Shown here one piece after another: positions 43,344 through 52,252 of a DNA stretch of 64,000 nt. The stretch comes from Parathalassolituus penaei. GTDB lineage: Bacteria > Pseudomonadota > Gammaproteobacteria > Pseudomonadales > Oceanobacteraceae. The notes beneath the pieces were generated by a model. That model had not been told where the DNA came from and ran no database searches. It saw only the letters and a list, made by a program, of their open reading frames with translations. Location of the stretch: NCBI RefSeq assembly GCF_026626885.1, contig NZ_JAPNOA010000058.1, forward strand, positions 227,910 to 291,909, read 5' to 3'. Both the position numbers and the translations under genes were made by a program. Positions within the stretch are counted from its first letter, which is position 1; each line of letters starts with the position of its first letter.

Positions 43344-44864
43344 TCAGGCTTGAGCCTTGTCTTCCTTACCAGCCCACAATGGGCGAATCCAGCGAGCCCA
43401 GACCGGAGTCTGGGACAGGAAAATCAGCACAATGGAGGTCAGCAGGAAGGCTGACAGCGGGCTGGAGGCCAGATTCAGGAAGAATGAACCCAGGTCTTCA
43501 CGCTCGGAGATAATGGCACGACGCCAGTTCTCGTCCATCAGACGGCTCAGGATTACACCCAGAATCACCGGGCCCAGCTGGTAGCCATACATCTTCATGA
43601 AATAACCCAGCACACCAAAGCCCAGCATCCACCAGATATCAGCCACCGAGTTGTTGATGGAGTAGGCGCCAACAATCGACAGCAGGAAGATCAGTGGAAT
43701 CAGAATGCCTTTTGGACATTCCACGATCTTGGCAAACAGACGGATACCGGTCAGACCAAAAATCAGTACAAAGATGTTGGCGAGGGTCAGGTTACCGACG
43801 GTGAACCAGAACATTTCCGGCTTTTCAGTCAGCAGCAGCGGGCCAGGATTCAGACCGTGAATAAACAGTGCGCCAATAAATACCGCAGTTACGGCGTCAC
43901 CCGGAATACCCAGGGTCAGCATTGGAATATAGGCACCACCCACAGCAGCGTTGTTGGCAGACTCAGGGGCAACCAGACCTTCCTTGGCACCTTTACCGAA
44001 CGGTACTTCCGGATTCTTGGTAATACGTTTGGCGTGGTCGTAGGCCATCAGGGCGGCGATGTCGCCACCGGTACCTGGCAGGGCACCAATCACGACGCCA
44101 AGGGTAGAAGACTGTACAGACAGACCGAAGTATTTCTTGATGTTGGACCAGTGCGGAATAATACGGTCGATTTTCTGTTTCACCGCCATCTTGTCGAGGT
44201 GGTGCAGCTGGTTCAGGGCTTCGGAAATACCGAACATACCAATCATCACGGCAACCGGGTTGATACCGTTCCACAGTTCGGTGACACCGAAGGTGAAACG
44301 TTCTTCAGCGGTCAGAGGATCGAGGCCTACCGTACCAATCAGCATACCCATGGCACCGGCAAAAATACCCTTGGCCAGGCTGTCACCGGCCAGCGAACCG
44401 ACCAGCATGATGCCCAGTACCGCCAGCATCATGTAGTCACGAGGCTGGAATGACAGGGCAAATTCACTGACGTTCGGAGCAGCAACCGCCAGAACGATAA
44501 TGCCGATAAAACCACCAATCACCGACATGATGGTCGACAGGCCAATGGCTTCACCGGCTTCACCGCGTTGTGCCAGCGGATAACCGTCGAGTGCCGTGGC
44601 AATGGCCGATGGTGCACCAGGAATGTTCAACAGGATCGCCGTACGGGAACCACCGTACACACCACCCATATAAATACCCACCATCAGGCACAGAGCGTCG
44701 TTAACGTCCCATGAGAAGGTGAAGGAAATCAGGATCGATACCGCCATCGTGACCGACAGGCCCGGAATCGCGCCCACATAAATACCCAGAAAGGTACCCA
44801 GAGCGGTCAGAATCAGCAGGCTGGGATCCAGCCAGGACATTGCAAAATAGCTGAGAGCATCCAT
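43344..44864 (-). CDS. tctA: Tripartite tricarboxylate transporter large permease (TctA)
   Basis: The 506-residue membrane protein has about twelve helices and the TctA signatures GAIPGLSVTMAVSILISFTF and GALPGTGGDIAALMAYDHAK plus YGGSRTAILLNIPGAPSAIATALDGYP. Together with TctB and TctC it takes up a carboxylate using an ion gradient. It is the last gene of the operon. The substrate is unknown; the catabolic genes upstream suggest an alicyclic or shikimate-like acid. Confidence 0.95.
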   Translation of the reverse strand: MDALSYFAMSWLDPSLLILTALGTFLGIYVGAIPGLSVTMAVSILISFTFSWDVNDALCLMVGIYMGGVYGGSRTAILLNIPGAPSAIATALDGYPLAQRGEAGEAIGLSTIMSVIGGFIGIIVLAVAAPNVSEFALSFQPRDYMMLAVLGIMLVGSLAGDSLAKGIFAGAMGMLIGTVGLDPLTAEERFTFGVTELWNGINPVAVMIGMFGISEALNQLHHLDKMAVKQKIDRIIPHWSNIKKYFGLSVQSSTLGVVIGALPGTGGDIAALMAYDHAKRITKNPEVPFGKGAKEGLVAPESANNAAVGGAYIPMLTLGIPGDAVTAVFIGALFIHGLNPGPLLLTEKPEMFWFTVGNLTLANIFVLIFGLTGIRLFAKIVECPKGILIPLIFLLSIVGAYSINNSVADIWWMLGFGVLGYFMKMYGYQLGPVILGVILSRLMDENWRRAIISEREDLGSFFLNLASSPLSAFLLTSIVLIFLSQTPVWARWIRPLWAGKEDKAQA

Positions 44865-44894
44865 TGGAGTTTACCCTTGTTGTTATTGGCGGCT

Positions 44895-45404
44895 TCAGCC
44901 GATCATTTCTTTGATAGCAGACATGATGTCACTTTCCGGGATAAGGCCTTCCGGCAGTACCACCACGAAAATCACGCGGAACACCAGGTAAATCACCACC
45001 AGGCCCAGTGCTGAAATCAGCGTGGTGTAGGCCATGGTGCCCTTGTGCAGCATCTTGATGGTGACGACCAGAAAGGCGAACGCCGTCAGCAGGAAACCAA
45101 CGGTTTCCAGCATCACTGCAAACACAAAGATGATGCCAATCATCACACCGACAACAGGCGGCAGGATGCGCTCAAAAAAGTGCTGCCATTCGAAGGAGTC
45201 TGCAGGACGTTTGAAATCGTGGACAATGGCCACACAGGAGCTGATTACCATGATGGCAGATACTGCCATCGGAAATGCACCTGGAGAACTGAGTGCAGAA
45301 AAACCGGCAATTTCATACGACTGCCAGAACAGGAATAGGCTCAGGGCCAGCATCAGAAACCCGAACAGTGTTTCTCCGGGTTGTTTAGGGACGACTTCAG
45401 ACAT
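44895..45404 (-). CDS. tctB: Tripartite tricarboxylate transporter small permease (TctB)
   Basis: The 169-residue protein has four hydrophobic helices typical of TctB (LFGFLMLALSLFLFWQSYEI, then VSAIMVISSCVAIV and the last two from about 80 to 145). It pairs with TctA in the membrane. It starts 139 bases after the tctC stop and ends 30 bases before tctA. Confidence 0.9.
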   Translation of the reverse strand: MSEVVPKQPGETLFGFLMLALSLFLFWQSYEIAGFSALSSPGAFPMAVSAIMVISSCVAIVHDFKRPADSFEWQHFFERILPPVVGVMIGIIFVFAVMLETVGFLLTAFAFLVVTIKMLHKGTMAYTTLISALGLVVIYLVFRVIFVVVLPEGLIPESDIMSAIKEMIG

Positions 45405-45480
45405 GCAGATTCCCTTTATTGTTGGTTATGGTCTGTGGGTAGGGTCTTACGGGTGTTACATGTTACCGGTGCTACAAATG

Positions 45481-45507
45481 GAAAGCCCTGCCAGAGGCAG
45501 GGCTTTC
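45481..45507 (-). other. 12-bp perfect stem-loop between tctC and tctB
   Basis: GAAAGCCCTGCC (45481-45492) pairs perfectly with GGCAGGGCTTTC (45496-45507), loop AGA. It has no T-run and sits after the binding-protein gene, like the dctP-dctQ hairpin, suggesting differential expression of binding protein over permeases. Confidence 0.8.
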
Positions 45508-45545
45508 ACGTTACGCCCTTCTGCTCAGAATGGGCGGTTCCCGAA

Positions 45546-46544
45546 TTATTCCGGACGTTTGATGCCGAATTCTTCAGGAGATTTCTTGGCGAAACCGGCG
45601 TCGTACACGATCCAGGAGGATACGGAACGGTAGGCAGTCAGGAAGTCCTGAGCTTCTTTGCCAGAAATACCCATCAGGGTAAAGCCACGGGAATCCATCA
45701 GAGCCTTGAAGTCAGGCTGTTGGGCAGATTCATTAAACGCAGTGCTCAGCTTGGTAACCACGTCAGCAGGGGTATCCGCTTTTACGAACACGCCGAAGAA
45801 TGGGCCCCAAGGCAGCAGTTTTTCCAGACCCGGCAGGGTTTTGGTGATTGGGTCGATACCTGGCAGCAGCGGGTGCGGGGTTTCGTCCATCAGACCGATC
45901 ACTTTCATACGACCGGCTTTAACGTGTTCGATAGAAGCACCCAGTACGGATGGCATCACGTCGATTGCACCACCTTGCAGAGCAGTCAGGGCTGGGCCGT
46001 CACCATCATAAGGAATAGAGGTCACATCCAGTTTTACCTGGGAGTCCACCATTGCCATCACGATAGAGGTCAGACCACCTGGGCCGGTAGATCCGACTTT
46101 CACCTTGCCTGGGTTGGCTTTGGCGTAATCGATCATCTCCTGCATGTTGTTGTACGGAGCGTCGTTACGGGCTACAAAAATCGGAGTACCACGAGCCAGG
46201 ATGGAAACCGGGATCATGTCGTTGTAGTCGATGTTAGCCAGATCGAGAACCTTGTACATCTGTGGGTTCTCAGCACCCATCAGCAGGGTGTAACCGTCGC
46301 CTTTTTTGGCATTGACGTATTTCATGGCGATGGCACCAACACCACCGGTCTTGTTGGTCAGAACGATATCGGTGCCCAGCACTTTTTCTGCATGTGGGGA
46401 CACTGCGCGCATAACGGCGTCAGTAGAACCACCCGCACCCCACTGGATGATGCCCTGGATGTCCTTGCTTGGATATTCGGCAGCGAACGCAGGAGCGGCG
46501 GCAAATGCCAGTGCAGCGATAGTGCTGAGAAGACGCTTTTTCAT
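45546..46544 (-). CDS. tctC: Tripartite tricarboxylate transporter substrate-binding protein (TctC/Bug)
   Basis: The 332-residue precursor has a signal peptide MKKRLLSTIAALAFAAAPAF and the Bug fold: IQGIIQWGAGGSTDAVMRAV (carboxylate-binding loop), VLTNKTGGVGAIAM, and VGSTGPGGLTSI. It captures the substrate in the periplasm. GGAG before ATG 46544 is good. It follows the shikimate-dehydrogenase-like gene by 117 bases, which contain a seven-base-pair hairpin (46604-46623). Confidence 0.94.
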   Translation of the reverse strand: MKKRLLSTIAALAFAAAPAFAAEYPSKDIQGIIQWGAGGSTDAVMRAVSPHAEKVLGTDIVLTNKTGGVGAIAMKYVNAKKGDGYTLLMGAENPQMYKVLDLANIDYNDMIPVSILARGTPIFVARNDAPYNNMQEMIDYAKANPGKVKVGSTGPGGLTSIVMAMVDSQVKLDVTSIPYDGDGPALTALQGGAIDVMPSVLGASIEHVKAGRMKVIGLMDETPHPLLPGIDPITKTLPGLEKLLPWGPFFGVFVKADTPADVVTKLSTAFNESAQQPDFKALMDSRGFTLMGISGKEAQDFLTAYRSVSSWIVYDAGFAKKSPEEFGIKRPE

Positions 46545-46603
46545 GATTATCTCCGGTTATTATTGTTTGGCCCATTCACAATGCCGGGCCTTGGCATGGC
46601 CGA

Positions 46604-46623
46604 GCTATCCTTGTCTGGATAGC
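46604..46623 (-). other. Small hairpin upstream of tctC
   Basis: GCTATCC (46604-46610) pairs with GGATAGC (46617-46623), loop TTGTCT, in the aroE-like/tctC gap. It may be a processing or attenuation site. Confidence 0.45.
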
Positions 46624-46661
46624 CCTTGTGGTCAAATTCCATTTTGAGTCGGATATATCCG

Positions 46662-47453
46662 TTATTGGCACATAAAATCGACCAGTATCTCGGCTTCTGC
46701 GTTGAACATGCCTTCGCCCGTCATAGTATTACAGCCTACGGAACGGGCTACTTCCACCATAGGGGATACTTCCGGTTTGGTGATGGCATCTGCAACAAAT
46801 TGACCTGCATGGAATTTTTCGACATCCACCGGGTACGGATCACCGGCTTTCATACCCACGGGCGTGACGTTGGCGATGAGGTCATAACCATCCGGACAGT
46901 TACGTTGTACACCAACACGGCCCGGAAATTTCTGGTCAAGACGGGTCACCAGTGCGCTCAGACGTTCAGGGTCAATATCGTAAATTCCCAGATAAGTGGC
47001 ACCGCGTTCGAGAATTTCATACGCCACGGCTGAACCGGCACCACCGGCCCCAATCAACAGGGCGCGTTTGCCGTCCACCTCAAAGCCCTGTTTGCGGATG
47101 CCGTCGAGGTAACCGATACCATCAACGTTATCACCTATCAGACGGCCATCGGCTTCCTTGCGAACAATGTTGACTGAACCCACAAAGCGGGCCCGCTCAC
47201 TGACTTCGTCACACAGGGCCAGTGTTGGAATCTTGTGGGGAATCGTAATCACCAGTCCCCCCACGTTCTTGATTGCACGCAAGGTCTGGACAGTTGCAGC
47301 CAGATCCTGTGGTGCCACATGCATAGGCGGAACAATCGCATTGATGCCACGACGCGCCAGAATTTCAGTCAGATAACGGGGTGAACGCACCTGTGCAATC
47401 GGGTCACCGAGAATCGGGAACAGACGGGTTTCACCAGTAATAATTGTTGTCAT
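46662..47453 (-). CDS. Second shikimate dehydrogenase-like enzyme, probably NAD-dependent
   Basis: The 263-residue protein is an AroE-family enzyme only distantly similar to the one at 6215. It has IAQVRSPRYL in the substrate loop, catalytic Lys74 in ITIPHK, Asp111 in GDNVDG and GAGGAG (135-140). The second Rossmann strand ends Tyr-Asp159-Ile-Asp, an acidic NAD-type pocket. The substrate Ser-x-Ser motif of true shikimate dehydrogenases is altered to QVRSP, so another hydroxy-cyclohexane(ene) carboxylate is possible. It lies between a flavoprotein gene and tctC in one minus-strand operon. Confidence 0.85.
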   Translation of the reverse strand: MTTIITGETRLFPILGDPIAQVRSPRYLTEILARRGINAIVPPMHVAPQDLAATVQTLRAIKNVGGLVITIPHKIPTLALCDEVSERARFVGSVNIVRKEADGRLIGDNVDGIGYLDGIRKQGFEVDGKRALLIGAGGAGSAVAYEILERGATYLGIYDIDPERLSALVTRLDQKFPGRVGVQRNCPDGYDLIANVTPVGMKAGDPYPVDVEKFHAGQFVADAITKPEVSPMVEVARSVGCNTMTGEGMFNAEAEILVDFMCQ

Positions 47454-47523
47454 GTTGTGTGGTTCCTTGTCGCTCTGAAAAACGGATTGCGGTTGTCGGG
47501 GTTAGCCCCGACGTGTCTTGTTA

Positions 47524-49296
47524 TTAAAGATTGGCAACCCGAGGGGCGGGTGCAGCCAGTTCGCCACGTGCACGCTGACAGGCATGACGCGCCGCCAGAT
47601 AACCAAACACGATGCCAGGGCCGATGGTGATACCGGGGCCCGGATACTTGCCGCCCATAATCGAGTTGAGGTCGTTGCCACAGGCGTACAGACCCTCAAT
47701 CGGTTGCTGGTCGGCGCGGATCAGCTGGGCGTTTTCATCGGCCATCAGGCCTTTGGACGTACCAATATCGGCCGGGTACAAACGCACGGCATAAAACGGC
47801 GCGGTGGCCAGTTCGCCGAGGTTCGGGTTAGGACCGGTATGCTGCGGATCACCGTTGGCGCGCTGATAGAAGTTGCTGCCACGGTGGAATTTCTCATCAA
47901 CACCGGAATGGGCGGCGGCATTCATCTGGGCGACCGCAGCCTTGAGGTTATCGGCGTTGACCCCCAGTTTGCGGGCCAGTTCATCGAGGGTTTTGCCTTC
48001 CAGCAGATATCCGTCTTTCAGATACGGGCCGAGTGGGTCGCCACCGAGGCGCACCATTCCCAGACCAAATTTGGCGATGGCCTTGGCATCGGCAATGATC
48101 CAGGCCGGATTGGCCTTGCCGCCGCTGTTGAGCTGGGCCTTGCCGTATTCATGGTAGGACTGGCTTTCGTTTACAAAGCGGTTGCCGTCCTGATCCACAC
48201 TCATGATGCCGGGCTTGGCACGGTCAAACACAAAGTGCGGGAATACTGCCGTGGTGCCATCGGCCCGTTTGCGAGTCGAGCAGGGGGCCCAGAAGGCCGG
48301 CTGGTCTTCGGCGCTGCCATAAAACGCACCCAGTGCTTCGGCCAGGCGATGGGCGCTGCCGGTGCAACCAGGGCCCGTTGGGCTGTAGGGAGGCATACCC
48401 TTTGGATAAAACGCGGCACGCTTTTGCGGATCGCGGCCAAAACCGCCCCCCGCCAGAATCACACCACCTTTAACGACTACGTCCTTGCTCTGGCCGTTCT
48501 GGCTCAGTGTCAGGCGGTTAACCCCTTTGCCCATCGGCACAATGGCGGTGGCTTCGGTGTTGACGGTGATGTTGATTCCCAGTTTCAAGGCAGATGCCAG
48601 CATACGGGCGATCAGGGCGTGGCCCATCACACTGCGGGCAGTCTGGCCGTAACGGATTCGGTCCCATACATAACGCATACCCAGACGCACGGTATAAAGC
48701 GCGGATTCAAACGTCTGGAAGCGTTTCAGCAGGTGCCCGATGTCTTCGCGGTTGATCATCATGCCGCCGAGGACGGTGAACTCCTCGATTGGTGGACGCA
48801 GCAACTTGAGGTTATCGCCCAGATGGCGGGTGATGTAAGGCAGCGGCTCCAGCGCACGACCACAGGTCACCGCGCCTTCGAGGTCAGCCATATAGTCCGG
48901 GTGGAATGCACACACACGGAACTGTACTTCGGTGTTATCCACCAGCTTGTGAATCGCTTCCGGGCCAGCTTTCAGAAAGGCTTCACGCATATAAGCCGGA
49001 GCATGTTCACCGACGGCGCGATCCAGAAAACCGGACACCTTTTCATAACTGTCGGGCTGGGTGGCGTGAATGCTGGCGTCTTTTTCATAACGGGTCAGCG
49101 GCACCCAGGTGGTACCACCGGACAGGGCACTGGTGCCACCCACGTATTCGGTTTTTTCCACCAGCAGCACACGCGCACCATCCAGCGCGGCATGTAATGC
49201 CGCAGCCATACCAGCGGCACCAGCCCCCAGTACTGCCACATCGTATTCAGCGCCGGATGTCAGGCGTCCGAAAAATTCATGAGCGGAAGTAGTCAT
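47524..49296 (-). CDS. FAD-dependent dehydrogenase, KstD/flavocytochrome c flavoprotein type (desaturase 1)
   Basis: The 590-residue flavoprotein has VAVLGAGAAGMAAALHAALDG near 20-40, VLLVEKTEYVGGTSALSGG for FAD and a cap domain to about 430. Near the C-terminus KYPGPGITIGP carries the Tyr551-x3-Gly555 pair that in 3-ketosteroid delta1-dehydrogenase holds the ketone oxygen. No haem or signal peptide is present. It would insert a C=C bond next to a ring carbonyl. The gene leads the operon with the AroE-like gene and tctCBA and is divergent from the IclR gene. The true substrate is unknown. Confidence 0.85.
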   Translation of the reverse strand: MTTSAHEFFGRLTSGAEYDVAVLGAGAAGMAAALHAALDGARVLLVEKTEYVGGTSALSGGTTWVPLTRYEKDASIHATQPDSYEKVSGFLDRAVGEHAPAYMREAFLKAGPEAIHKLVDNTEVQFRVCAFHPDYMADLEGAVTCGRALEPLPYITRHLGDNLKLLRPPIEEFTVLGGMMINREDIGHLLKRFQTFESALYTVRLGMRYVWDRIRYGQTARSVMGHALIARMLASALKLGINITVNTEATAIVPMGKGVNRLTLSQNGQSKDVVVKGGVILAGGGFGRDPQKRAAFYPKGMPPYSPTGPGCTGSAHRLAEALGAFYGSAEDQPAFWAPCSTRKRADGTTAVFPHFVFDRAKPGIMSVDQDGNRFVNESQSYHEYGKAQLNSGGKANPAWIIADAKAIAKFGLGMVRLGGDPLGPYLKDGYLLEGKTLDELARKLGVNADNLKAAVAQMNAAAHSGVDEKFHRGSNFYQRANGDPQHTGPNPNLGELATAPFYAVRLYPADIGTSKGLMADENAQLIRADQQPIEGLYACGNDLNSIMGGKYPGPGITIGPGIVFGYLAARHACQRARGELAAPAPRVANL

Positions 49297-49368
49297 GTTT
49301 CACCTGTAACCCGGCTGATCTTCATCGGTGTCAACGGGGCTGTTTTGTTGTTGTTGAGGGCATCATTC

Positions 49369-49411
49369 CATTTTTGTTAAACAATTTCAACTTTTAAAAA
49401 TGTTTCAAAAG
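49369..49411. promoter_or_regulatory. Candidate IclR operator
   Basis: CATTTTT (49369-49375) faces AAAAATG (49396-49402), and ACAATTTCAA and ATGTTTCAAA form near-direct repeats within the same stretch. It lies in the 230-base divergent gap between the flavoprotein and iclR-like genes. Confidence 0.45.
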
Positions 49412-49526
49412 CTGGAAAGGTTTGGTATGTTGAATATGCCTCTCGTACACTGACGTGCAGATACAGAACTCATCGCAACGACAAGTGACTCCGGCCAACC
49501 GGAGCGACTACGGGAGAGAAACGAAC

Positions 49527-50351
49527 ATGAGCAGTGCCTTGCAGAAAGCCCTGTCCGTACTGGAGTACATGATCCAGCGGCCGCTGGGAGTGCCGGTGAG
49601 TGAAATCGCCACCGCGCTCAACATGCCGGTAAGCGGGGTGCATCGACTGATGAAAGAGCTGGAAAGCATCGGTTACGTGCGCCAGACCCGCGACATGGGT
49701 GACTACAAACTCACCATCAAACTGGCGTCACTGGGGCTTTCGTACCTGGGGCAGAGCGGCATCGTTGATGTCAGCCAGCCGATTCTCGACAACCTTGCCC
49801 AGCGCAGCCATGAGCTGGTGCGGATGTCGTTGATGGATGCCGGACAGCTGGTGTGGGTGGGCGTAGCTCAGGGGGCAACCTCCGGTTTGCGTTACGACCC
49901 CGGTTCCGAGCAGGGGCAGGTGATTCACCTGGCGTCGTCGGCCGGTGGTCAGGCCTGGCTGGCTGCCATGAGTGATGAAGCCGCCATTGAAGCCGTGATG
50001 AAGCAAGGGCTGATTCGTCCAGGAGAGCCGGGCGAGCAGTCACCACGCACCATTGCTGAACTGCTGGAGGTGTTAAAGGCCGTACGCGAACGCGGATACA
50101 GCCGCAATGCCAACAGTTATCTGGCGGGTATGGCGGCCATGGCCCAGGTGGTTCGCCATCCGGACACTGGTGAGCCGATTGGTACGGTGAGTATCGCCGG
50201 GCCATCGGTACGAATGACCGAAACCGTTATGGACGGTTTTCGTGATGCCCTCAACGACGCGGCGCGCGAGTTGAGTGAAGCCAGCCGGGCATCACTGTTT
50301 TTTTCGCGACAGGGTGAGGGAACCCGTTCGCTGACCAGAACCGCCGTCTGA
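49527..50351 (+). CDS. IclR family regulator
   Basis: The 274-residue regulator has an N-terminal winged helix (ALQKALSVLEYMIQRPLG, MPVSGVHRLMKELESIGYV) and the IclR effector domain (GIVDVSQPILDNLAQRSHELVRMS, NSYLAGMAAMAQVV, GTVSIAGPSVRM). IclR proteins often control aromatic-acid catabolic genes, such as PcaR and PobR. GGGAGAG supports ATG 49527. It separates the minus-strand and plus-strand parts of the second catabolic region and probably controls both. Confidence 0.92.
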   Translation: MSSALQKALSVLEYMIQRPLGVPVSEIATALNMPVSGVHRLMKELESIGYVRQTRDMGDYKLTIKLASLGLSYLGQSGIVDVSQPILDNLAQRSHELVRMSLMDAGQLVWVGVAQGATSGLRYDPGSEQGQVIHLASSAGGQAWLAAMSDEAAIEAVMKQGLIRPGEPGEQSPRTIAELLEVLKAVRERGYSRNANSYLAGMAAMAQVVRHPDTGEPIGTVSIAGPSVRMTETVMDGFRDALNDAARELSEASRASLFFSRQGEGTRSLTRTAV

Positions 50352-50458
50352 GCAACGGCTTCCGGTCAGTCGGCCCCGACCTCTGTTGCCTGAATCGCAC
50401 CGCGCGAACCATTAACAACAACAGAGTGTCGGTCGCTGAAGCCGGCCAGGAAGCTTGC

Positions 50459-52252
50459 ATGACATCCATTCAACCGCGACTCCCTCACGACAGCACCAGC
50501 CAGGGCTGGTGTGATGATACCTACGACCTGATTGTGGTCGGCTCGGGTGCCGGTGGCCTTGCTACCGCAGTCACCTCTGCCCATCTGGGCTTGCGGGTAC
50601 TGGTACTGGAAAAAGCGCCGGTACTGGGGGGAACCAGTGCCTGGTCGGGTGGCTGGATGTGGGTGCCGCGTAATCCGCTGGCGGTGGCGGCCGGTATCAC
50701 CGAAGACATCGACCAGCCCAAACGGTATCTGGCTTCGCTGTTCGGCAAGCCGTTGGATGATCCGCGTATCAACCTGTTTCTGGAAAAAGGCCCGGAAATG
50801 GTCGATTTCTTCCGTCAGCACACCGCTGTGCGGTTTATCGACGGCAACAAGGTGCCTGACTTCCATGCCATTGACGGTGCCCGTGACGGTGGCCGCTCGC
50901 TCTGTTCTGCTCCCTTTGATGGTCGCCAGCTCGGTCCCTGGATTCACAAGCTGCGTCCACCTCTGAGTGTGATTTCGCTGTTCGGAATGGGCATTGCCTC
51001 CGGTCAGGACATCAAACATTTCTTCAACGCCACCCGTTCGTTGTCTTCCTTTATTTATGCAGGCAAACGGATCGGCAAACACCTGCTGGACCTCGCCCGT
51101 TATGGTCGTGGTATGCAGCTGGTGAACGGCAACGCGCTGGTCGCGGGTCTGCTCAAAAGTGCCCTCGACAAGGGTGTCACCATCAAGACGGATGCCAATG
51201 TGCTGCGTCTGTTAACCGCCGCCAATGGTCAGGTGATCGGTGTGGAAGCCAGTGTGGATGGCGCTACCCGTACGCTCCATGCCAGCCGTGGGGTGGTGAT
51301 GGCAACTGGCGGTTTCCCGCATGACAAGGCCCGTCAGGCCCAGCAGTTTGGTACTGGTCGAGGCACCCTCCATTATTCGGCAGCGCCAAAAACCAACACC
51401 GGTGACGGTATGCGGATGGCCGAAACGGCCGGAGCGCAGGTGCCAACCGACCTGTTCCAGCCGGGGGCCTGGTCACCGGTATCGCTGGTGCCGGACGGCC
51501 GTGGTGATTACATCCATTTCCCGCATCTGGTTGAGCGGGCCAAGCCCGGCATTATTGCGGTGCTGCCAAATGGCCGTCGTTTTACCAACGAGGCTGAGTC
51601 CTATCACGATTTTATGCAGTCGTTGTTTGAAGCGACTCCGGCCGGACAGGAACCGCATTGCTGGCTGATTGCTGACCACAGCGCCCAACGTCGTTGGGGC
51701 CTTGGCTGGTCTCGCCCATTCCCGTTCCCGCTGACCCATTACCATCGCGTTGGTTATCTGAAGTCTGGCGACAGCCTGCAGGCGCTGGCCGCCCAGTGCG
51801 GGATCGACGCTGCCAATCTGAAAGAAACCGTCGGGCGTTTTAACGCTCAGGCCGATCAGGGCAAGGACACCGATTTTGGTCGTGGCGACTCGGCCTACAA
51901 CCGCGTGCAGGGCAATCCTGATCACGGCCCAAATCCGTCGCTGGCGGCGCTGCGCAAGGGCCCATTCCACGCAGTAAAAATTGTGGCGGGCAGCCTTGGC
52001 ACCTTTGCCGGAATTCGCACCGATGAATTAGGGCGTGCACTGGATGACCAGCAACGCCCGATCACTGGCCTGTATGCCGCCGGCAATGACATGTCGAGCA
52101 TCTTTAACGGTTATTACCCAAGTGGTGGCATCACCCTTGGCCCGGCCATGACCTTTGGTTATGTCATTGGTCACCATCTGGCCGATGTGCCAGCTACCTC
52201 ATTTGCCGCCGCGGCGGCTACCCAGGTTCACACTCAGGAGATCACACAATGA
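50459..52252 (+). CDS. FAD-dependent dehydrogenase, KstD-like (desaturase 2)
   Basis: The 597-residue flavoprotein is a paralogue of the one at 47524. It has LIVVGSGAGGLATAVTSAHL near 25-44, LEKAPVLGGTSAWSGG for FAD, MATGGFPHDK mid-protein and GYYPSGGITLGPAMTFGY near the end with Tyr553-x3-Gly557. AGGA 8 bases upstream supports ATG 50459. Its stop overlaps the next start by four bases (ATGA), so it is in one operon with the NIPSNAP and TIM-barrel genes. Two such enzymes in one region suggest successive ring desaturations, as in 4-oxocyclohexanecarboxylate aromatisation; the substrate here is not known. Confidence 0.85.
   Translation: MTSIQPRLPHDSTSQGWCDDTYDLIVVGSGAGGLATAVTSAHLGLRVLVLEKAPVLGGTSAWSGGWMWVPRNPLAVAAGITEDIDQPKRYLASLFGKPLDDPRINLFLEKGPEMVDFFRQHTAVRFIDGNKVPDFHAIDGARDGGRSLCSAPFDGRQLGPWIHKLRPPLSVISLFGMGIASGQDIKHFFNATRSLSSFIYAGKRIGKHLLDLARYGRGMQLVNGNALVAGLLKSALDKGVTIKTDANVLRLLTAANGQVIGVEASVDGATRTLHASRGVVMATGGFPHDKARQAQQFGTGRGTLHYSAAPKTNTGDGMRMAETAGAQVPTDLFQPGAWSPVSLVPDGRGDYIHFPHLVERAKPGIIAVLPNGRRFTNEAESYHDFMQSLFEATPAGQEPHCWLIADHSAQRRWGLGWSRPFPFPLTHYHRVGYLKSGDSLQALAAQCGIDAANLKETVGRFNAQADQGKDTDFGRGDSAYNRVQGNPDHGPNPSLAALRKGPFHAVKIVAGSLGTFAGIRTDELGRALDDQQRPITGLYAAGNDMSSIFNGYYPSGGITLGPAMTFGYVIGHHLADVPATSFAAAAATQVHTQEITQ

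Noticed and set aside
47518-49197. Long plus-strand open frame of 559 codons opposite desaturase 1.
   Set aside because: It is the antisense of a clear flavoprotein gene, rich in His/Gln/Gly as expected from antisense reading, without a family match.
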